A stretch of 64,000 nucleotides of DNA from assembly GCF_016864375.1 (NCBI RefSeq), contig NZ_CP069354.1, positions 2,687,501 to 2,751,500 of the forward strand, written 5' to 3'. The stretch is from Microvirga sp. VF16 (lineage in GTDB: Bacteria > Pseudomonadota > Alphaproteobacteria > Rhizobiales > Beijerinckiaceae). The notes beneath the pieces were generated by a model that saw only the letters and a program-made list of their open reading frames with translations, was not told the DNA's origin and did no database searches. Shown here piece after piece: positions 1-7,913 of this stretch (position 1 is its first letter; each line of letters starts with the position of its first letter). Made by a program: the position numbers and the translations under genes.

Positions 1-40
1 GGGCCGGTGAAGTACATCCGAAGCCCCGGGGATAGCGGCC

Positions 41-424
41 ATGAAGAAGACTGTGCTCATCGTTGAGGATAACGAACTCAACATGAAGCTCTTCAACGAC
101 CTCCTCGAGGCCCACGGCTATGCGACCTTGAAGACCAGCCACGGCATCGAAGCCATGGAACTGGCCCGGGCGCACAAGCCTGACCTGATCCTCATGGACA
201 TCCAGTTGCCCGAGGTCTCCGGTCTCGAAGTGACACGCTGGCTTAAGGCCGATGACGAACTGAAGTCGATTCCCGTGATTGCCATCACGGCTTTTGCCAT
301 GAAAGGCGACGAGGAACGGATCCGGGAAGGGGGCTGCGAGGCATATATGTCCAAGCCGATCTCCGTCTCCAAGTTCATCGCGACCGTGAAAACTTATCTC
401 GAAGCCGACGGCAAGCCGACATAA
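41..424 (+). CDS. divK: Single-domain response regulator DivK
   Basis: A 127-residue stand-alone receiver domain with no output domain. The phosphorylation site is complete: acidic pair E9/D10, phospho-acceptor D53 in [12 protein letters not shown]83 in AITAFAM and K105 in SKP. This sequence is typical of DivK, which in alphaproteobacteria is phosphorylated by DivJ/PleC-type kinases and controls the CtrA cell-cycle pathway. Family knowledge places the diguanylate cyclase gene pleD directly downstream in many Rhizobiales; here pleD is absent from the window and an sRNA-like locus follows instead. The start was chosen because the protein begins directly with the first beta strand ([10 protein letters not shown]). 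Confidence 0.93.
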   Translation: MKKTVLIVEDNELNMKLFNDLLEAHGYATLKTSHGIEAMELARAHKPDLILMDIQLPEVSGLEVTRWLKADDELKSIPVIAITAFAMKGDEERIREGGCEAYMSKPISVSKFIATVKTYLEADGKPT

Positions 425-473
425 CTGGGCCGAATCCATGGCAGGACCCGAGCCGAAGCTTCAAGAGACCGAC

Positions 474-502
474 TCATCTCTTTGAGATGACTTAGCTTTA
501 AC
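474..502 (+). terminator. Weak hairpin downstream of divK
   Basis: A 7-bp perfect stem (TCATCTC / GAGATGA, loop TTT, 474-490). A T-rich tract follows only after a gap, ending in six Ts around 502-507. It is in the right place to end the divK transcript, but the spacing from stem to T-run is poor. Confidence 0.35.
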
Positions 503-567
503 TTTTTTGGGAAAATGCCGCTTTTTGGCCACATGGGTGCTTGCATCGCCCCATGTTTCCTATACGT

Positions 568-756
568 TCAGCCTAACTTTCCGCTATGAGCGGAAGAAAT
601 GCCCTACGGATGCTCAGGTCCGCCGCATCTCCTGGGACTTCGGGGGCTCGGCCAGCCTGGGGGCAGATCGTTGCCTCCTCAACGCTGTCCCTGGCTGGCC
701 ACCAACTTCCTTATCTAGTTTTCTAGTTCAAGGCGCCGAAAGGCGCCTTTTGTTTT
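568..756 (+). ncRNA. Candidate trans-acting sRNA with anti-Shine-Dalgarno loops
   Basis: Seen directly: four consecutive hairpins ending in an intrinsic terminator, in a 530-bp gap with no convincing gene. Hairpin 1 is 581-593 (CCGCT/AGCGG). Hairpin 2 is 616-640 (AGGTCC/GGACTT) with CTCCT in its loop at 629-633. Hairpin 3 is 652-698, a long stem (CCAGCC/GGCTGG, then GGGGCAG/CTGTCCC, then CGTTG/CAACG) with apical loop CCTCCT at 674-679. Hairpin 4 is the terminator. Unpaired CCUCC loops are the hallmark of rhizobial anti-SD sRNA families (alpha-r14/NfeR1 and related), which pair with mRNA ribosome-binding sites. The 5' end is a guess: TATACG at 561-566 could be a -10, but the CTTGCA at 540-545 is only 15 bp upstream of it. 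Membership of a named family is inference. Confidence 0.72.
730..756 (+). terminator. Intrinsic terminator of the sRNA locus
   Basis: A perfect 8-bp stem AAGGCGCC/GGCGCCTT around a GAAA tetraloop (738-741), followed directly by TTGTTTT. Strong rho-independent form. No protein gene ends nearby, so it most likely closes the sRNA candidate. Confidence 0.85.
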
Positions 757-956
757 GGCTTCCCGACTGTCGCCCGAGAATCGTCGTTGAACCACCGGAA
801 GCCTACGGTGTATCAGCATATATTCCTATTTTAGCTAGGCTTAACAATAAGAAAACTGCCTTAGGGGATGGTTTCGTTCTGAGGCTGATCCGGAGTGCAG
901 TTCCCATTCCGCCCTGCTACCCTGGGGCAACGAGTATCCAAACGGGATGAGGGATC

Positions 957-2795
957 ATGGACCATCGCACACCTTCGCTGCCGCCCAAATCAGCGCTGAC
1001 CCGCTTTTCCGTGGCTTCCCTGTCGACCATGACCCGGCCCCTCGCAGACGTCGCCTCGGGTCGCGCTCCTGCCGATCTCGTGATCACCGGCGCCCGTGTG
1101 CTTTCCACCTACAGCGAGCGTATCGCGCCCGAGCGGGAGGTCTGGATCGCCGGCGGACGCATCGCAGCCGTGAAGCCGGCTGGTGCGTATCGGCAGGTCA
1201 AGGGAACGCCGGGCCGTGTCTATGATGCGAAGGGCGGCATCGTCGCGCCGGGCCTCGTCGATCCGCATATTCACATCGAGAGCAGCATGATCACGGCCTG
1301 CGCTTACGCGGAGGCAGCGCTGCTCAACGGCACCACGACCATCTTCTGCGACAGCCATGAGATCGGCAACGTCATGGACGCCGCTGGCATCGAGATGATG
1401 CTGGAGGACGCGCGCCATGCGCCGCTTTCCATCTTCCTCACGGTGCCGAGCACGGTGCCTGCCACCTCGCCGGAATTGGAGACCGCAGGCGGCGACCTTA
1501 CGCCGGACAAGATCGCAGCTCTGTTCGACCGCTGGCCCGAGGCCGCGGCGCTCGGCGAGAAGATGGATTTCGTGCCCGTCACCATGGGCGACGAGCGCAG
1601 CCACGCGATCCTCGCAGCGGCCCTGGAACGCGGCAAGCCCGTTTCCGGTCACATCTATGGACGCGAGTTCGTCGCGGCCTATGCGGCGAGCGGCGTGACC
1701 GATACGCATGAAGCCATCGACCGGGATATCGCCGACGATCTGCTCGATTCGGGCGTGTGGATCTTTCTCCGCGGCGGCCCGCCCACGACGCCCTGGCATT
1801 CGCTGCCCGAGGCCATCAAGACCATCACTGAACTGGGCTCTTCGCATAAGCGCATCTGCGTTTGCACCGACGATCGCGATGCCGACGATCTCATGCTTTT
1901 CGGCATGGATTGGGTGACGCGTGAAGCCCGCCGCGCAGGCATGAGCCGCGAGCAGGCCTGGAGCATGGGCTCACTCCACCCGGCAACGCGTTTCGGCATG
2001 GACGGCGAGATCGGCGGGCTTGGTGGTGGACGCCGCGCGGACGTGGTGCTGCTCAACGATAATCTCGAAGTGCAGAACACCTGGTATGGCGGCGAGCTCG
2101 TGGTCGAGAACAAGAAGATCACGTCGGTGCTCGATGAAGCGTTGTCCAATCGCTATCGCTATCCCGCGGAGGCGTATCGCACGGTTCATGTCTCGAGGCG
2201 GCCGAAGCTGATCCCGGAGCTGCCCACATCGCCCTGCGGAGCCAATGTCATCCGCGTCGCGCTGCCGGGAATCGTGCTCTTCCATGACAAGGTGCAACTC
2301 CAGCCCGAGAGGGATTGGGATACGCTGCTTGCCAAGAACGGTCTCACTTTCGTTTCAGTGATCGAGCGCCACGGCCGTACGGACGGCGCTGGAATAGCCC
2401 ATGGCCTGCTCAAGGATTTCGGGCTGAAGAGCGGGGCGGTCGCGAGCAGCGTCGGGCACGATTCCCACAACCTGATCGTGGCGGGGACGAACGAGGGCGA
2501 CATGCAGGTGGCCCTCGACGCGATCATCGAAGCGCAGGGCGGCGTTTGCGTGGTGGATCAGGGCAAGGTTGTCGCCATGGTGCCGCTGCCGATTGCCGGT
2601 CTTCTCTCCGACAAACGTGTCACGGAGGTGGCGGAGGAGACACGTGCCCTGAAGACAGCGTGGGAAAACGCGGGCTGCAAGATCCCCTATATGGGCTTCA
2701 ACCTCATCCCGCTGTCGGTCATCCCGGAAATCCGCATCACCGACAAGGGCCTTGTGCTCGTGCCGGAGATGGAGCTGGTGCCGCTCTACGATTGA
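957..2795 (+). CDS. ade: Adenine deaminase
   Basis: A metal-dependent amidohydrolase that deaminates adenine to hypoxanthine plus ammonia in purine salvage. The 612-residue protein has the amidohydrolase metal motif PHIHIES with H104 and H106, the family motif GHDSHN in the C-terminal half, and an N-terminal strand typical of the composite amidohydrolase fold ([12 protein letters not shown]). The ATG at 957 has GAGGG four bases upstream. An in-frame ATG at 1029 would give 588 residues, closer to the E. coli length, but has no clear ribosome site. It converges with the downstream hydrolase gene, 6 bp away. No purine riboswitch is evident upstream. Confidence 0.93.
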   Translation: MDHRTPSLPPKSALTRFSVASLSTMTRPLADVASGRAPADLVITGARVLSTYSERIAPEREVWIAGGRIAAVKPAGAYRQVKGTPGRVYDAKGGIVAPGLVDPHIHIESSMITACAYAEAALLNGTTTIFCDSHEIGNVMDAAGIEMMLEDARHAPLSIFLTVPSTVPATSPELETAGGDLTPDKIAALFDRWPEAAALGEKMDFVPVTMGDERSHAILAAALERGKPVSGHIYGREFVAAYAASGVTDTHEAIDRDIADDLLDSGVWIFLRGGPPTTPWHSLPEAIKTITELGSSHKRICVCTDDRDADDLMLFGMDWVTREARRAGMSREQAWSMGSLHPATRFGMDGEIGGLGGGRRADVVLLNDNLEVQNTWYGGELVVENKKITSVLDEALSNRYRYPAEAYRTVHVSRRPKLIPELPTSPCGANVIRVALPGIVLFHDKVQLQPERDWDTLLAKNGLTFVSVIERHGRTDGAGIAHGLLKDFGLKSGAVASSVGHDSHNLIVAGTNEGDMQVALDAIIEAQGGVCVVDQGKVVAMVPLPIAGLLSDKRVTEVAEETRALKTAWENAGCKIPYMGFNLIPLSVIPEIRITDKGLVLVPEMELVPLYD

Positions 2796-2801
2796 TGAGC
2801 A

Positions 2802-3644
2802 TCAGCGCGAAGCGGCGGCCTCGAATACAGCCACCGCTTCTCCCATTGCAGCCATGAAGGCCGGATGATCGTAAAGATCGTTGTGGCCTGCGTCCGCAAT
2901 CGTTCGATTGAGAATGAGATTGGGGATGGCGCTCCGCAGGGGCGTACTACGGTGCGCCGGAACGATGGTATCGCGGCCAGCCACGATCATAGCGGTGGGG
3001 GTCGGCTGATCCTTCACCAGATCGATGACAGCCATCTGATGCCGCAGGAGCAGTCCCGTCGGCGCCCAGGAGAAGTGTTCTTTCGCCAAGGCGTTCAAGG
3101 AATCGAAGGGCGTGACGAGGATCAGGCCGCTCACGGAGCGATGGTGTGCCAGATAGGCTGCCACGCCGCTGCCGATGCTGAAGCCGATGGCGATGACGGG
3201 GCGCGAGTGTTCCTGCTTCAGGTGATCGAAGATCGTCAGAGAGTCGGCAAGCAGTGCCTTTGCGCTCGGTCCGCCGGTGCTCGGCGAATAGCCCCGATAG
3301 TGGAAGGCGATCACTTCATGATCCGGAAAGAGGCCGTGAAGATAAAGCGCTACGGCATCCGCATTCCAGGCGTTGCCGCCGAAGCCGAGCAGAAGAGGTT
3401 TCGAGTTTGATGGAAACCCGAGGCGCACGCCGATGAGGCGATTGCCATCACGTGTCGTTACCTCGAGCCGCTCGGCCGCGGGAGGCAGCGGTGGTTGGTT
3501 CGCAGCTGCCATCTGCGTTGGAAAGAGCATCTTCGTCTGGAACAGTGCTGCAATCAGCACCATGCCCGTATAGAGGAGCGTGACACAAAGAATGAGTGTG
3601 AAAAACCACATCGGCGCTGACCTGGATTTTCGAACCACGGGCAA
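2802..3644 (-). CDS. Membrane-anchored alpha/beta hydrolase
   Basis: 280 residues with an N-terminal membrane segment (about residues 13-35, WFFTLILCVTLLYTGMVLI) and a periplasm-facing alpha/beta-hydrolase domain. The nucleophile elbow is GFSIGSG; the acid probably lies in AGRDTIVP and the histidine in AGHNDLY. It resembles the YfhR/BEM46 type of serine hydrolase of unknown substrate. The best start is a TTG at 3644 with GGAG seven bases upstream, lying one base past the stop of the FUSC gene, so the two are an operon. An ATG at 3611 is the alternative start but lacks a good ribosome site. Confidence 0.8.
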   Translation of the reverse strand: MPVVRKSRSAPMWFFTLILCVTLLYTGMVLIAALFQTKMLFPTQMAAANQPPLPPAAERLEVTTRDGNRLIGVRLGFPSNSKPLLLGFGGNAWNADAVALYLHGLFPDHEVIAFHYRGYSPSTGGPSAKALLADSLTIFDHLKQEHSRPVIAIGFSIGSGVAAYLAHHRSVSGLILVTPFDSLNALAKEHFSWAPTGLLLRHQMAVIDLVKDQPTPTAMIVAGRDTIVPAHRSTPLRSAIPNLILNRTIADAGHNDLYDHPAFMAAMGEAVAVFEAAASR

Positions 3645-3645
3645 C

Positions 3646-4767
3646 TCAACTCTCCGCAGCCTCGTTTGTGCGCCCCAAGGCTAGCTCCTCGGTGCGGGCC
3701 AGCAGGTCGCTCAGGTTCTTCTGAAATTGTTCGAACGCGAAGCCTAAGGCAAAGACCTGCCCGAAGGTCTTTCCGGGCAATTCGCGCGCCATGACATCGG
3801 CCCTCAGCGCGTCCGCCTCGCTGGTGAAGGCGTCGAGCGCAGACCGAAATGCCACATCCTCCGGCGGGTCTTTGCACTGCTGGAGAGCTTTCGCGAGATT
3901 GAGAAGGAGGTCGCGTGCTGCCCGATGCAAGTTGGTGAGCGAGGGGCCTAGCCGTTCGAGCACCGGGGTGGGCAAGGGGCTGGAGGCGGCGCGCCCGATC
4001 ATCACGAGGTCATGGCGAACCCGGTATAGAGTGCGGATGAGCGGCTCCGGATCGGGGGCTTCGGTCAGATGGCTCTTTCGTTCCCGAGCCGCTTCTTCGG
4101 CGGCAGCCTCTGCCTTCTTCAATGCGGCGCGGATCTGAGGATGCAGTTTCTGTAGCGCCGAGCGTCCCTTCGGTCCTGCCGTCAGCTCATCAATGAAGAC
4201 TGAAACGAGCTCCGCATTGAGCGACACGACCTTGGCCGCAGCCTCCGTCATCAGAGTATGCGCCCGAGCAGGCAGCACAAACAGGGAGACGATCACACCG
4301 ACGATATTGCCGAGTGTGATCTCCAGGACCCGATCGAGAGCGGAGGCCAGCGGGCCGATCGCCTGCCCCGTCGGCGGCAAAAGCATGATAAGCGAGGTGA
4401 TGGGCGCGACACGGAAAGCCGACTTGACCGCGGCCAGAAGCGCCAGCGGAAACAGCGCCACCACAATGGCGAGTCCCAAGCTTAAAGGCGAACCGTGAGG
4501 AACAAAGGCGGCGACGAAGCCGCCAAAGATAGCGCCAGCCAAGGTTCCGCTAAACCGCTCGATAGCAGCCTTGAGAGAGCCGCCGACACTTGCCTGCATC
4601 ACGACGACGGCCGTGATGACAGCCCAATAGCCCTGCGGTAGATCGAAGATGCGCGTGATGGCAAAGGCAAGTGTTCCAGCAATGGTCACTCGCAACGCCA
4701 GCTTCAATTCCGCGGGACGTGTTTTGATACGGTCGCGTGCCCGTTCGATCCACCCTGAGAATGCCAT
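3646..4767 (-). CDS. FUSC family membrane protein (aromatic acid exporter-like)
   Basis: 373 residues. The N-terminal half has about six hydrophobic segments (from residue 24, LALRVTIAGTLAFAITRIF, to about 170) of the fusaric-acid-resistance/AaeB/YccS membrane fold. It is followed by a long helical cytoplasmic region rich in Ala, Glu and Lys (about 175-360). Such proteins are thought to export aromatic acids or related toxic compounds, but no partner efflux gene is adjacent. It is the first gene of a two-gene operon with the hydrolase. The substrate is not predictable from sequence. Confidence 0.8.
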   Translation of the reverse strand: MAFSGWIERARDRIKTRPAELKLALRVTIAGTLAFAITRIFDLPQGYWAVITAVVVMQASVGGSLKAAIERFSGTLAGAIFGGFVAAFVPHGSPLSLGLAIVVALFPLALLAAVKSAFRVAPITSLIMLLPPTGQAIGPLASALDRVLEITLGNIVGVIVSLFVLPARAHTLMTEAAAKVVSLNAELVSVFIDELTAGPKGRSALQKLHPQIRAALKKAEAAAEEAARERKSHLTEAPDPEPLIRTLYRVRHDLVMIGRAASSPLPTPVLERLGPSLTNLHRAARDLLLNLAKALQQCKDPPEDVAFRSALDAFTSEADALRADVMARELPGKTFGQVFALGFAFEQFQKNLSDLLARTEELALGRTNEAAES

Positions 4768-4840
4768 GCGATTCTCCGAATGCAGAGCATAGAGGGTGGC
4801 TCGTCGGGTCGGCTACGGGAAAGACGATCTCCGGAGAGCG

Positions 4841-5023
4841 CTACTCGCGCGGCAGTTCAACCAAGCTCGATCCGCAATCCTCACAAACGCCGAGAGCCGG
4901 CGATGCGATCATCTGCGTCGTGCCGCATTCCGGACAGCCTTTCAGCGCCATATGAAGGGATCCCTGCATCTGATGTGCACTTTGGCGTAACGCCTCACTC
5001 ACCTGGACGGCCTGCTCAAACAT
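4841..5023 (-). CDS. Small zinc-ribbon protein
   Basis: A 60-residue protein with two CxxC knuckles (CPEC and CEDC, 15 residues apart) that would bind one zinc ion. It begins with a short helical region (MFEQAVQVSEALRQSAHQMQ). The ATG at 5023 was chosen because GGGAGG lies five bases upstream; longer readings extend into sequence without a ribosome site. No family recognised. It is encoded upstream of the FUSC gene on the same strand, with a 73-bp gap. Regulation is not apparent. Confidence 0.62.
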   Translation of the reverse strand: MFEQAVQVSEALRQSAHQMQGSLHMALKGCPECGTTQMIASPALGVCEDCGSSLVELPRE

Positions 5024-5108
5024 GGGCGCCTCCCTTGAGGACCTGATGCTGCATCTCTCGGAAGCAGTGGTCAATCAAGCTTTCTAGGTAGTCAGGTAGC
5101 CTTCCCGT

Positions 5109-5336
5109 TTAGATTCGCGTGCTGCGGCCGCGTCCTAGAAAGTAGAAAAGCAGGACAGCGACCACCGCAATCAACGCAATGATCCAAAGCCAGTCCGTTC
5201 CTTCGCCTGTCGTGGTTCCTGACGGAGCGGGGGGCGTCGTTCCGGGCGTCCCGCTTGGAGGGGTTTGGGCCATGGCAATGGTGCTCCAAGCCACCAGCAT
5301 CATCGTCAGAGCGGACGTTTTGATTGTCTCCAGCAT
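5109..5336 (-). CDS. Small membrane protein, putative general-stress gene
   Basis: 75 residues: a cleavable-looking signal peptide (to about AMAQ, residue 23), a Pro/Thr/Gly-rich linker, then a transmembrane helix (about 49-67, WLWIIALIAVVAVLLFYFL) ending in GRGRSTRI. Function unknown. GAGGAGA lies about seven bases before the ATG. A perfect EcfG-type promoter (5370-5395) would start transcription some 27 bases upstream of the ATG, so expression under general stress is likely. Organisation resembles other tiny stress-induced inner-membrane proteins, but I cannot name a family. Confidence 0.7.
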   Translation of the reverse strand: MLETIKTSALTMMLVAWSTIAMAQTPPSGTPGTTPPAPSGTTTGEGTDWLWIIALIAVVAVLLFYFLGRGRSTRI

Positions 5337-5369
5337 CTGATCTCTCCTCGGCCTCTTGGGCTCTGAATC

Positions 5370-5395
5370 AACGTTTGGCCAGAAAGTGGCGTTCC
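5370..5395 (-). promoter_or_regulatory. EcfG (general stress sigma) promoter
   Basis: On the minus strand GGAAC (5395-5391), a 17-base spacer (5390-5374) and CGTT (5373-5370). This matches the alphaproteobacterial EcfG/SigT consensus GGAAC-N16/17-CGTT exactly. The predicted start, near 5363, leaves a short leader to the 75-residue membrane protein gene. Confidence 0.82.
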
Positions 5396-5615
5396 GTCAG
5401 CCAGAGAGATGGGCCGAATAGTGAAAAGGCACGAAGTTGAAGAGAGATTCTGCAAATGAACCTCCAGAATTCTCATGAAACAGAAAAATAATGGCTTGTT
5501 GTCATCACGAGTCGATAAGAAGTGATTTGAATTCTCCGGCCAAGCTGTGAACTGAACAGAGAGTAATGAATTGATCGATCGACGGAGGTTTGCCTGACCT
5601 CTGGGGAGATTGATC

Positions 5616-6173
5616 ATGAAGAAGTTGACTGTGCTTACTGGCGTTGCGTTGATCACCTTCTCAACTATCGGCTCGGCCGAGGCTCAACGTTGGCGTGGTG
5701 ACGGATGGCGTGGCGGCTATTATCCTCGTTACTACCGTAGCGGCGGCTGGGGCAATGGCGGCGCGGTCGCTGCAGGCCTCATTGGCGGAGCGGTGCTCGG
5801 CGGCCTCATCACCGCAGCGGCGACCCCGGCCTATGCCTATCCGGGCTATGGCTACCCGGCCTACGGCTACGGATACGGTGGTCCCGTCGCTTACAACTAC
5901 CCGGCCTATAGCTATCCCGCCTACGGTTATTATTCAGCCCCAGCCACTCGGGTCGTCTACGGACCAGCACCGGTCTACGGGACGCGCGTGGTTTACCGTG
6001 ATCCGGTCTACCGGACCGGGATTGTCTATCGGCAGCCGCGTGTTGCGAGCCGTGTCGTCTATCGGGACCGTGGTCGGGTAGTCAGGACCGTCCGGCGCGA
6101 TGTCGTGACCACCGGATCGATCGGCCGGCGCGACGTCCAGCGGATTCGCAGGATCCAGGGCGTTTATCGCTAA
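5616..6173 (+). CDS. Secreted Gly/Tyr-rich envelope protein
   Basis: About 185 residues with a signal peptide (KKLTVLTGVALITFS, cleaved near AEA-QRW). Next come a Trp/Arg/Gly/Tyr-rich segment, a glycine-zipper-like hydrophobic stretch (GLIGGAVLGGLITAA), a run of PAYGY/PGYGY repeats, and a basic tail with repeated RVVYR motifs. It looks like a surface or outer-membrane-associated structural protein common in Rhizobiales, of unknown function. The ATG at 5616 has GGGAG seven bases upstream; the in-frame TTG at 5610 is less likely. A hairpin with a T-run follows the stop. Confidence 0.72.
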   Translation: MKKLTVLTGVALITFSTIGSAEAQRWRGDGWRGGYYPRYYRSGGWGNGGAVAAGLIGGAVLGGLITAAATPAYAYPGYGYPAYGYGYGGPVAYNYPAYSYPAYGYYSAPATRVVYGPAPVYGTRVVYRDPVYRTGIVYRQPRVASRVVYRDRGRVVRTVRRDVVTTGSIGRRDVQRIRRIQGVYR

Positions 6174-6181
6174 AACAGCAA

Positions 6182-6211
6182 AAGGCAGATCTGCTGGGAC
6201 TGCCTTCTTTT
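6182..6211 (+). terminator. Terminator after the Gly/Tyr-rich protein
   Basis: A 7-bp stem AAGGCAG/CTGCCTT with an 11-base loop, followed by CTTTT. It lies 9 bases after the stop codon. Confidence 0.65.
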
Positions 6212-6224
6212 CGTAACCAACAAA

Positions 6225-6247
6225 AAACCGCCCATCATGGGCGGTTT
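6225..6247 (-). terminator. Bidirectional terminator of rpmG
   Basis: A 10-bp perfect stem AAACCGCCCA/TGGGCGGTTT with a three-base loop (6235-6237). On the minus strand it is followed by six Ts, on the plus strand by TTTTCATTT. It sits 28 bases past the rpmG stop and also backs up the terminator of the convergent gene. Confidence 0.85.
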
Positions 6248-6274
6248 TCATTTGAGCAATTCTGCCGGAAAGCC

Positions 6275-6442
6275 TTACTTGATCTTGGCTTCCTTGAACT
6301 CGACGTGCTTCTTCGCGACCGGGTCGTACTTCTTGAGATTGAGCTTCTCGGTCATCGTTCGCGAGTTCTTCTTCGTCACGTAGAAATAGCCCGTGTCGGC
6401 GGTGGAGACGAGCTTCACTTTGATCGTTGCGGCTTTGGCCAT
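6275..6442 (-). CDS. rpmG: 50S ribosomal protein L33
   Basis: A 55-residue basic protein reading [18 protein letters not shown] at its start and ending in [10 protein letters not shown], a clear L33. It has no Cys-x-x-Cys pairs, so it is the zinc-independent (C-minus) type. It binds 23S rRNA in the large subunit near the E site. It is monocistronic here with its own terminator. In related genomes rpmG follows divK-pleD; here it lies 5.8 kb from divK on the opposite strand. Confidence 0.95.
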   Translation of the reverse strand: MAKAATIKVKLVSTADTGYFYVTKKNSRTMTEKLNLKKYDPVAKKHVEFKEAKIK

Positions 6443-6599
6443 GGTCGGGACCTCTTGTTCGGTTCGGCGGTTCGGTTCGCCTCAAGGCATGGCCGAAACG
6501 CAAAGGCCGGGCGAACCCGGCCGGAAAATCGTTTGGTTCCCATGCCTGATTATCGGGAGACAGTCAAGGGTGAAGGGCAGGGAGAGGCGGAATTCCTGC

Positions 6600-7352
6600 C
6601 TACAGCAGCTCCCGCACGAAACGGCCACGCTGCTGATGGTAGAAGGGGACCGGTAGCTGGTGGCTGAAACCGGCTGCAATCCGGGCTTCCAACTCATCCA
6701 GAATGACATTCGTGATCGGGGGCAGATCCAGGGTCTTGGCCTGGGCAATAGTGAACCAGTCCAATTCCACAAGCTCGGCCTCCGGCCCAACCACGCCATC
6801 GACCTCGTCGGCAATGGCGGTGCGGTCGACGGCGAAGAAACGGGTGTCGAAGCGCCTCACGCGCTTGGGTGGCGTGATGGCCCGGCCGACGAAATGCAGC
6901 GCCTCCAGATCGGGAAACACACCCCGTTCCTGAAAGGCAGTCCAGGCGGTGGCTGCGGGGGTGCTGTCCGGACCTCCATAATCCCTGGTCCCGAGCAGAA
7001 GACCCGTCTCCTCGAAGGTCTCGCGGATGGCAGCGAGCGCCAAAGCCCGACTGCGCTGGGTCGAGGGCCGGGTGACCCGGGCCATCAGCGCCTGCTCGGC
7101 GCGGGGATGAAGGGCGCCCGTTACGGTCATGGATCGGTCGCCGGCTTCGATGCGCCCGCCGGGAAAGACGAACTTGCCGGGCATGAATTTCAGGCCCTCA
7201 TGCCGCTTGCCCATGAGCACCTTCGGGTTTCGGCCCTTGCGGTCGATGATGATGAGGGTCGCGGCGTCGACGGGGCGGAGGGTCGGGTTCTTGGGGTTAG
7301 ATTCGGCTGAAACGAGGCGATCCATCCTCGCCAAGGTCTCGGTGTCCGTCAC
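6600..7352 (-). CDS. NUDIX hydrolase
   Basis: About 250 residues. The NUDIX signature is present in extended form: GGRIEAGD, then after an insertion of about 45 residues RETFEETGLLLG, which supplies the metal-binding glutamates. Such enzymes hydrolyse nucleoside diphosphates linked to another group; the substrate cannot be deduced. The frame is open further upstream, but that part runs through a 44-bp palindrome and into the DUF983 gene. I therefore prefer the GTG at 7352, with GAGG nine bases upstream. It sits in the conserved rnr-DUF983-NUDIX-rpmG neighbourhood. Confidence 0.82.
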   Translation of the reverse strand: MTDTETLARMDRLVSAESNPKNPTLRPVDAATLIIIDRKGRNPKVLMGKRHEGLKFMPGKFVFPGGRIEAGDRSMTVTGALHPRAEQALMARVTRPSTQRSRALALAAIRETFEETGLLLGTRDYGGPDSTPAATAWTAFQERGVFPDLEALHFVGRAITPPKRVRRFDTRFFAVDRTAIADEVDGVVGPEAELVELDWFTIAQAKTLDLPPITNVILDELEARIAAGFSHQLPVPFYHQQRGRFVRELL

Positions 7353-7370
7353 GTGCGTTGTCCTCGCTAA

Positions 7371-7414
7371 AGCATAGGTCGCAAAAAGCGGATCCGCTTT
7401 TTGCGACCTATGCT
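7371..7414. repeat. Perfect 44-bp palindrome
   Basis: 20-bp arms (from AGCATAGGTCGCAAAAAGCG) meet at a central GATC, with no mismatch, between the NUDIX and DUF983 genes. It lacks a trailing T-run. The AGCAT ends and GCG-GATC-CGC core resemble dispersed rhizobial palindromic units. Role unknown. Confidence 0.8.
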
Positions 7415-7434
7415 CCATCTCTCTCGCTGGCGCA

Positions 7435-7896
7435 TCATTCTGTGCGGAAAACCGGGGCCACTTTTCCGCCAGATGCGCTAGCGTTCTTCTTGTTTCGGGC
7501 GGCGCCGAAGCCATGCATACCTAGCGCGTATTGCAGCCCCACGACAGCGCCTTTCACCGGCTGGAGCAGGGCGAGACATAGGATCAGCGTGAGGGCGGGC
7601 CAAGTGGCGAGGTGCACCCACATGGGTATCTCGAGCTTGGTCTCGGTCATGAGAATGCCATAGCCGACCAGGTGGCCGACAATGGTGATGACGATATAGG
7701 GCGGTAGATCGTCGGCCCGGTGATGATGGAACTCCATCCCACAGGCCTCGCAATGATCCGCGACCTTGAGGAAGCGGCCGAAGAGACGGCCTTTGCCGCA
7801 GGCCGGGCAGCGGCCCAGAAAGCCGCGCTTCATCGCAGGAACGGCCTTCACCCCCTCCGCGATGGCGGGTGAATCGGTCTTAATCGTCAAAGACAT
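7435..7896 (-). CDS. DUF983 family zinc-ribbon membrane protein
   Basis: 153 residues: a short N-terminal tail, a zinc ribbon formed by CPAC and CEAC (residues about 30-53), the conserved HHHRADDLPPYIVI motif, and two hydrophobic segments (about 66-84 and 95-118). This is the DUF983 architecture found next to rnr in many alphaproteobacteria; its function is unknown. It lies 17 bp downstream of rnr on the same strand, so co-transcription is likely. Confidence 0.85.
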   Translation of the reverse strand: MSLTIKTDSPAIAEGVKAVPAMKRGFLGRCPACGKGRLFGRFLKVADHCEACGMEFHHHRADDLPPYIVITIVGHLVGYGILMTETKLEIPMWVHLATWPALTLILCLALLQPVKGAVVGLQYALGMHGFGAARNKKNASASGGKVAPVFRTE

Positions 7897-7913
7897 CCAT
7901 AATCCTTAAAACA

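Noticed and set aside
507..950. 147-codon open frame across the gap after divK
   Set aside because: It runs through four hairpins and a strong terminator, has no ribosome site and no protein-like composition. The sRNA reading is far better.
757..956. Riboswitch upstream of adenine deaminase
   Set aside because: No purine-aptamer core or switch-like terminator could be recognised in the 200 bp before the gene.
7371..7414. Palindrome as a rho-independent terminator of DUF983
   Set aside because: No T-run follows on either strand, so it was kept as a repeat.
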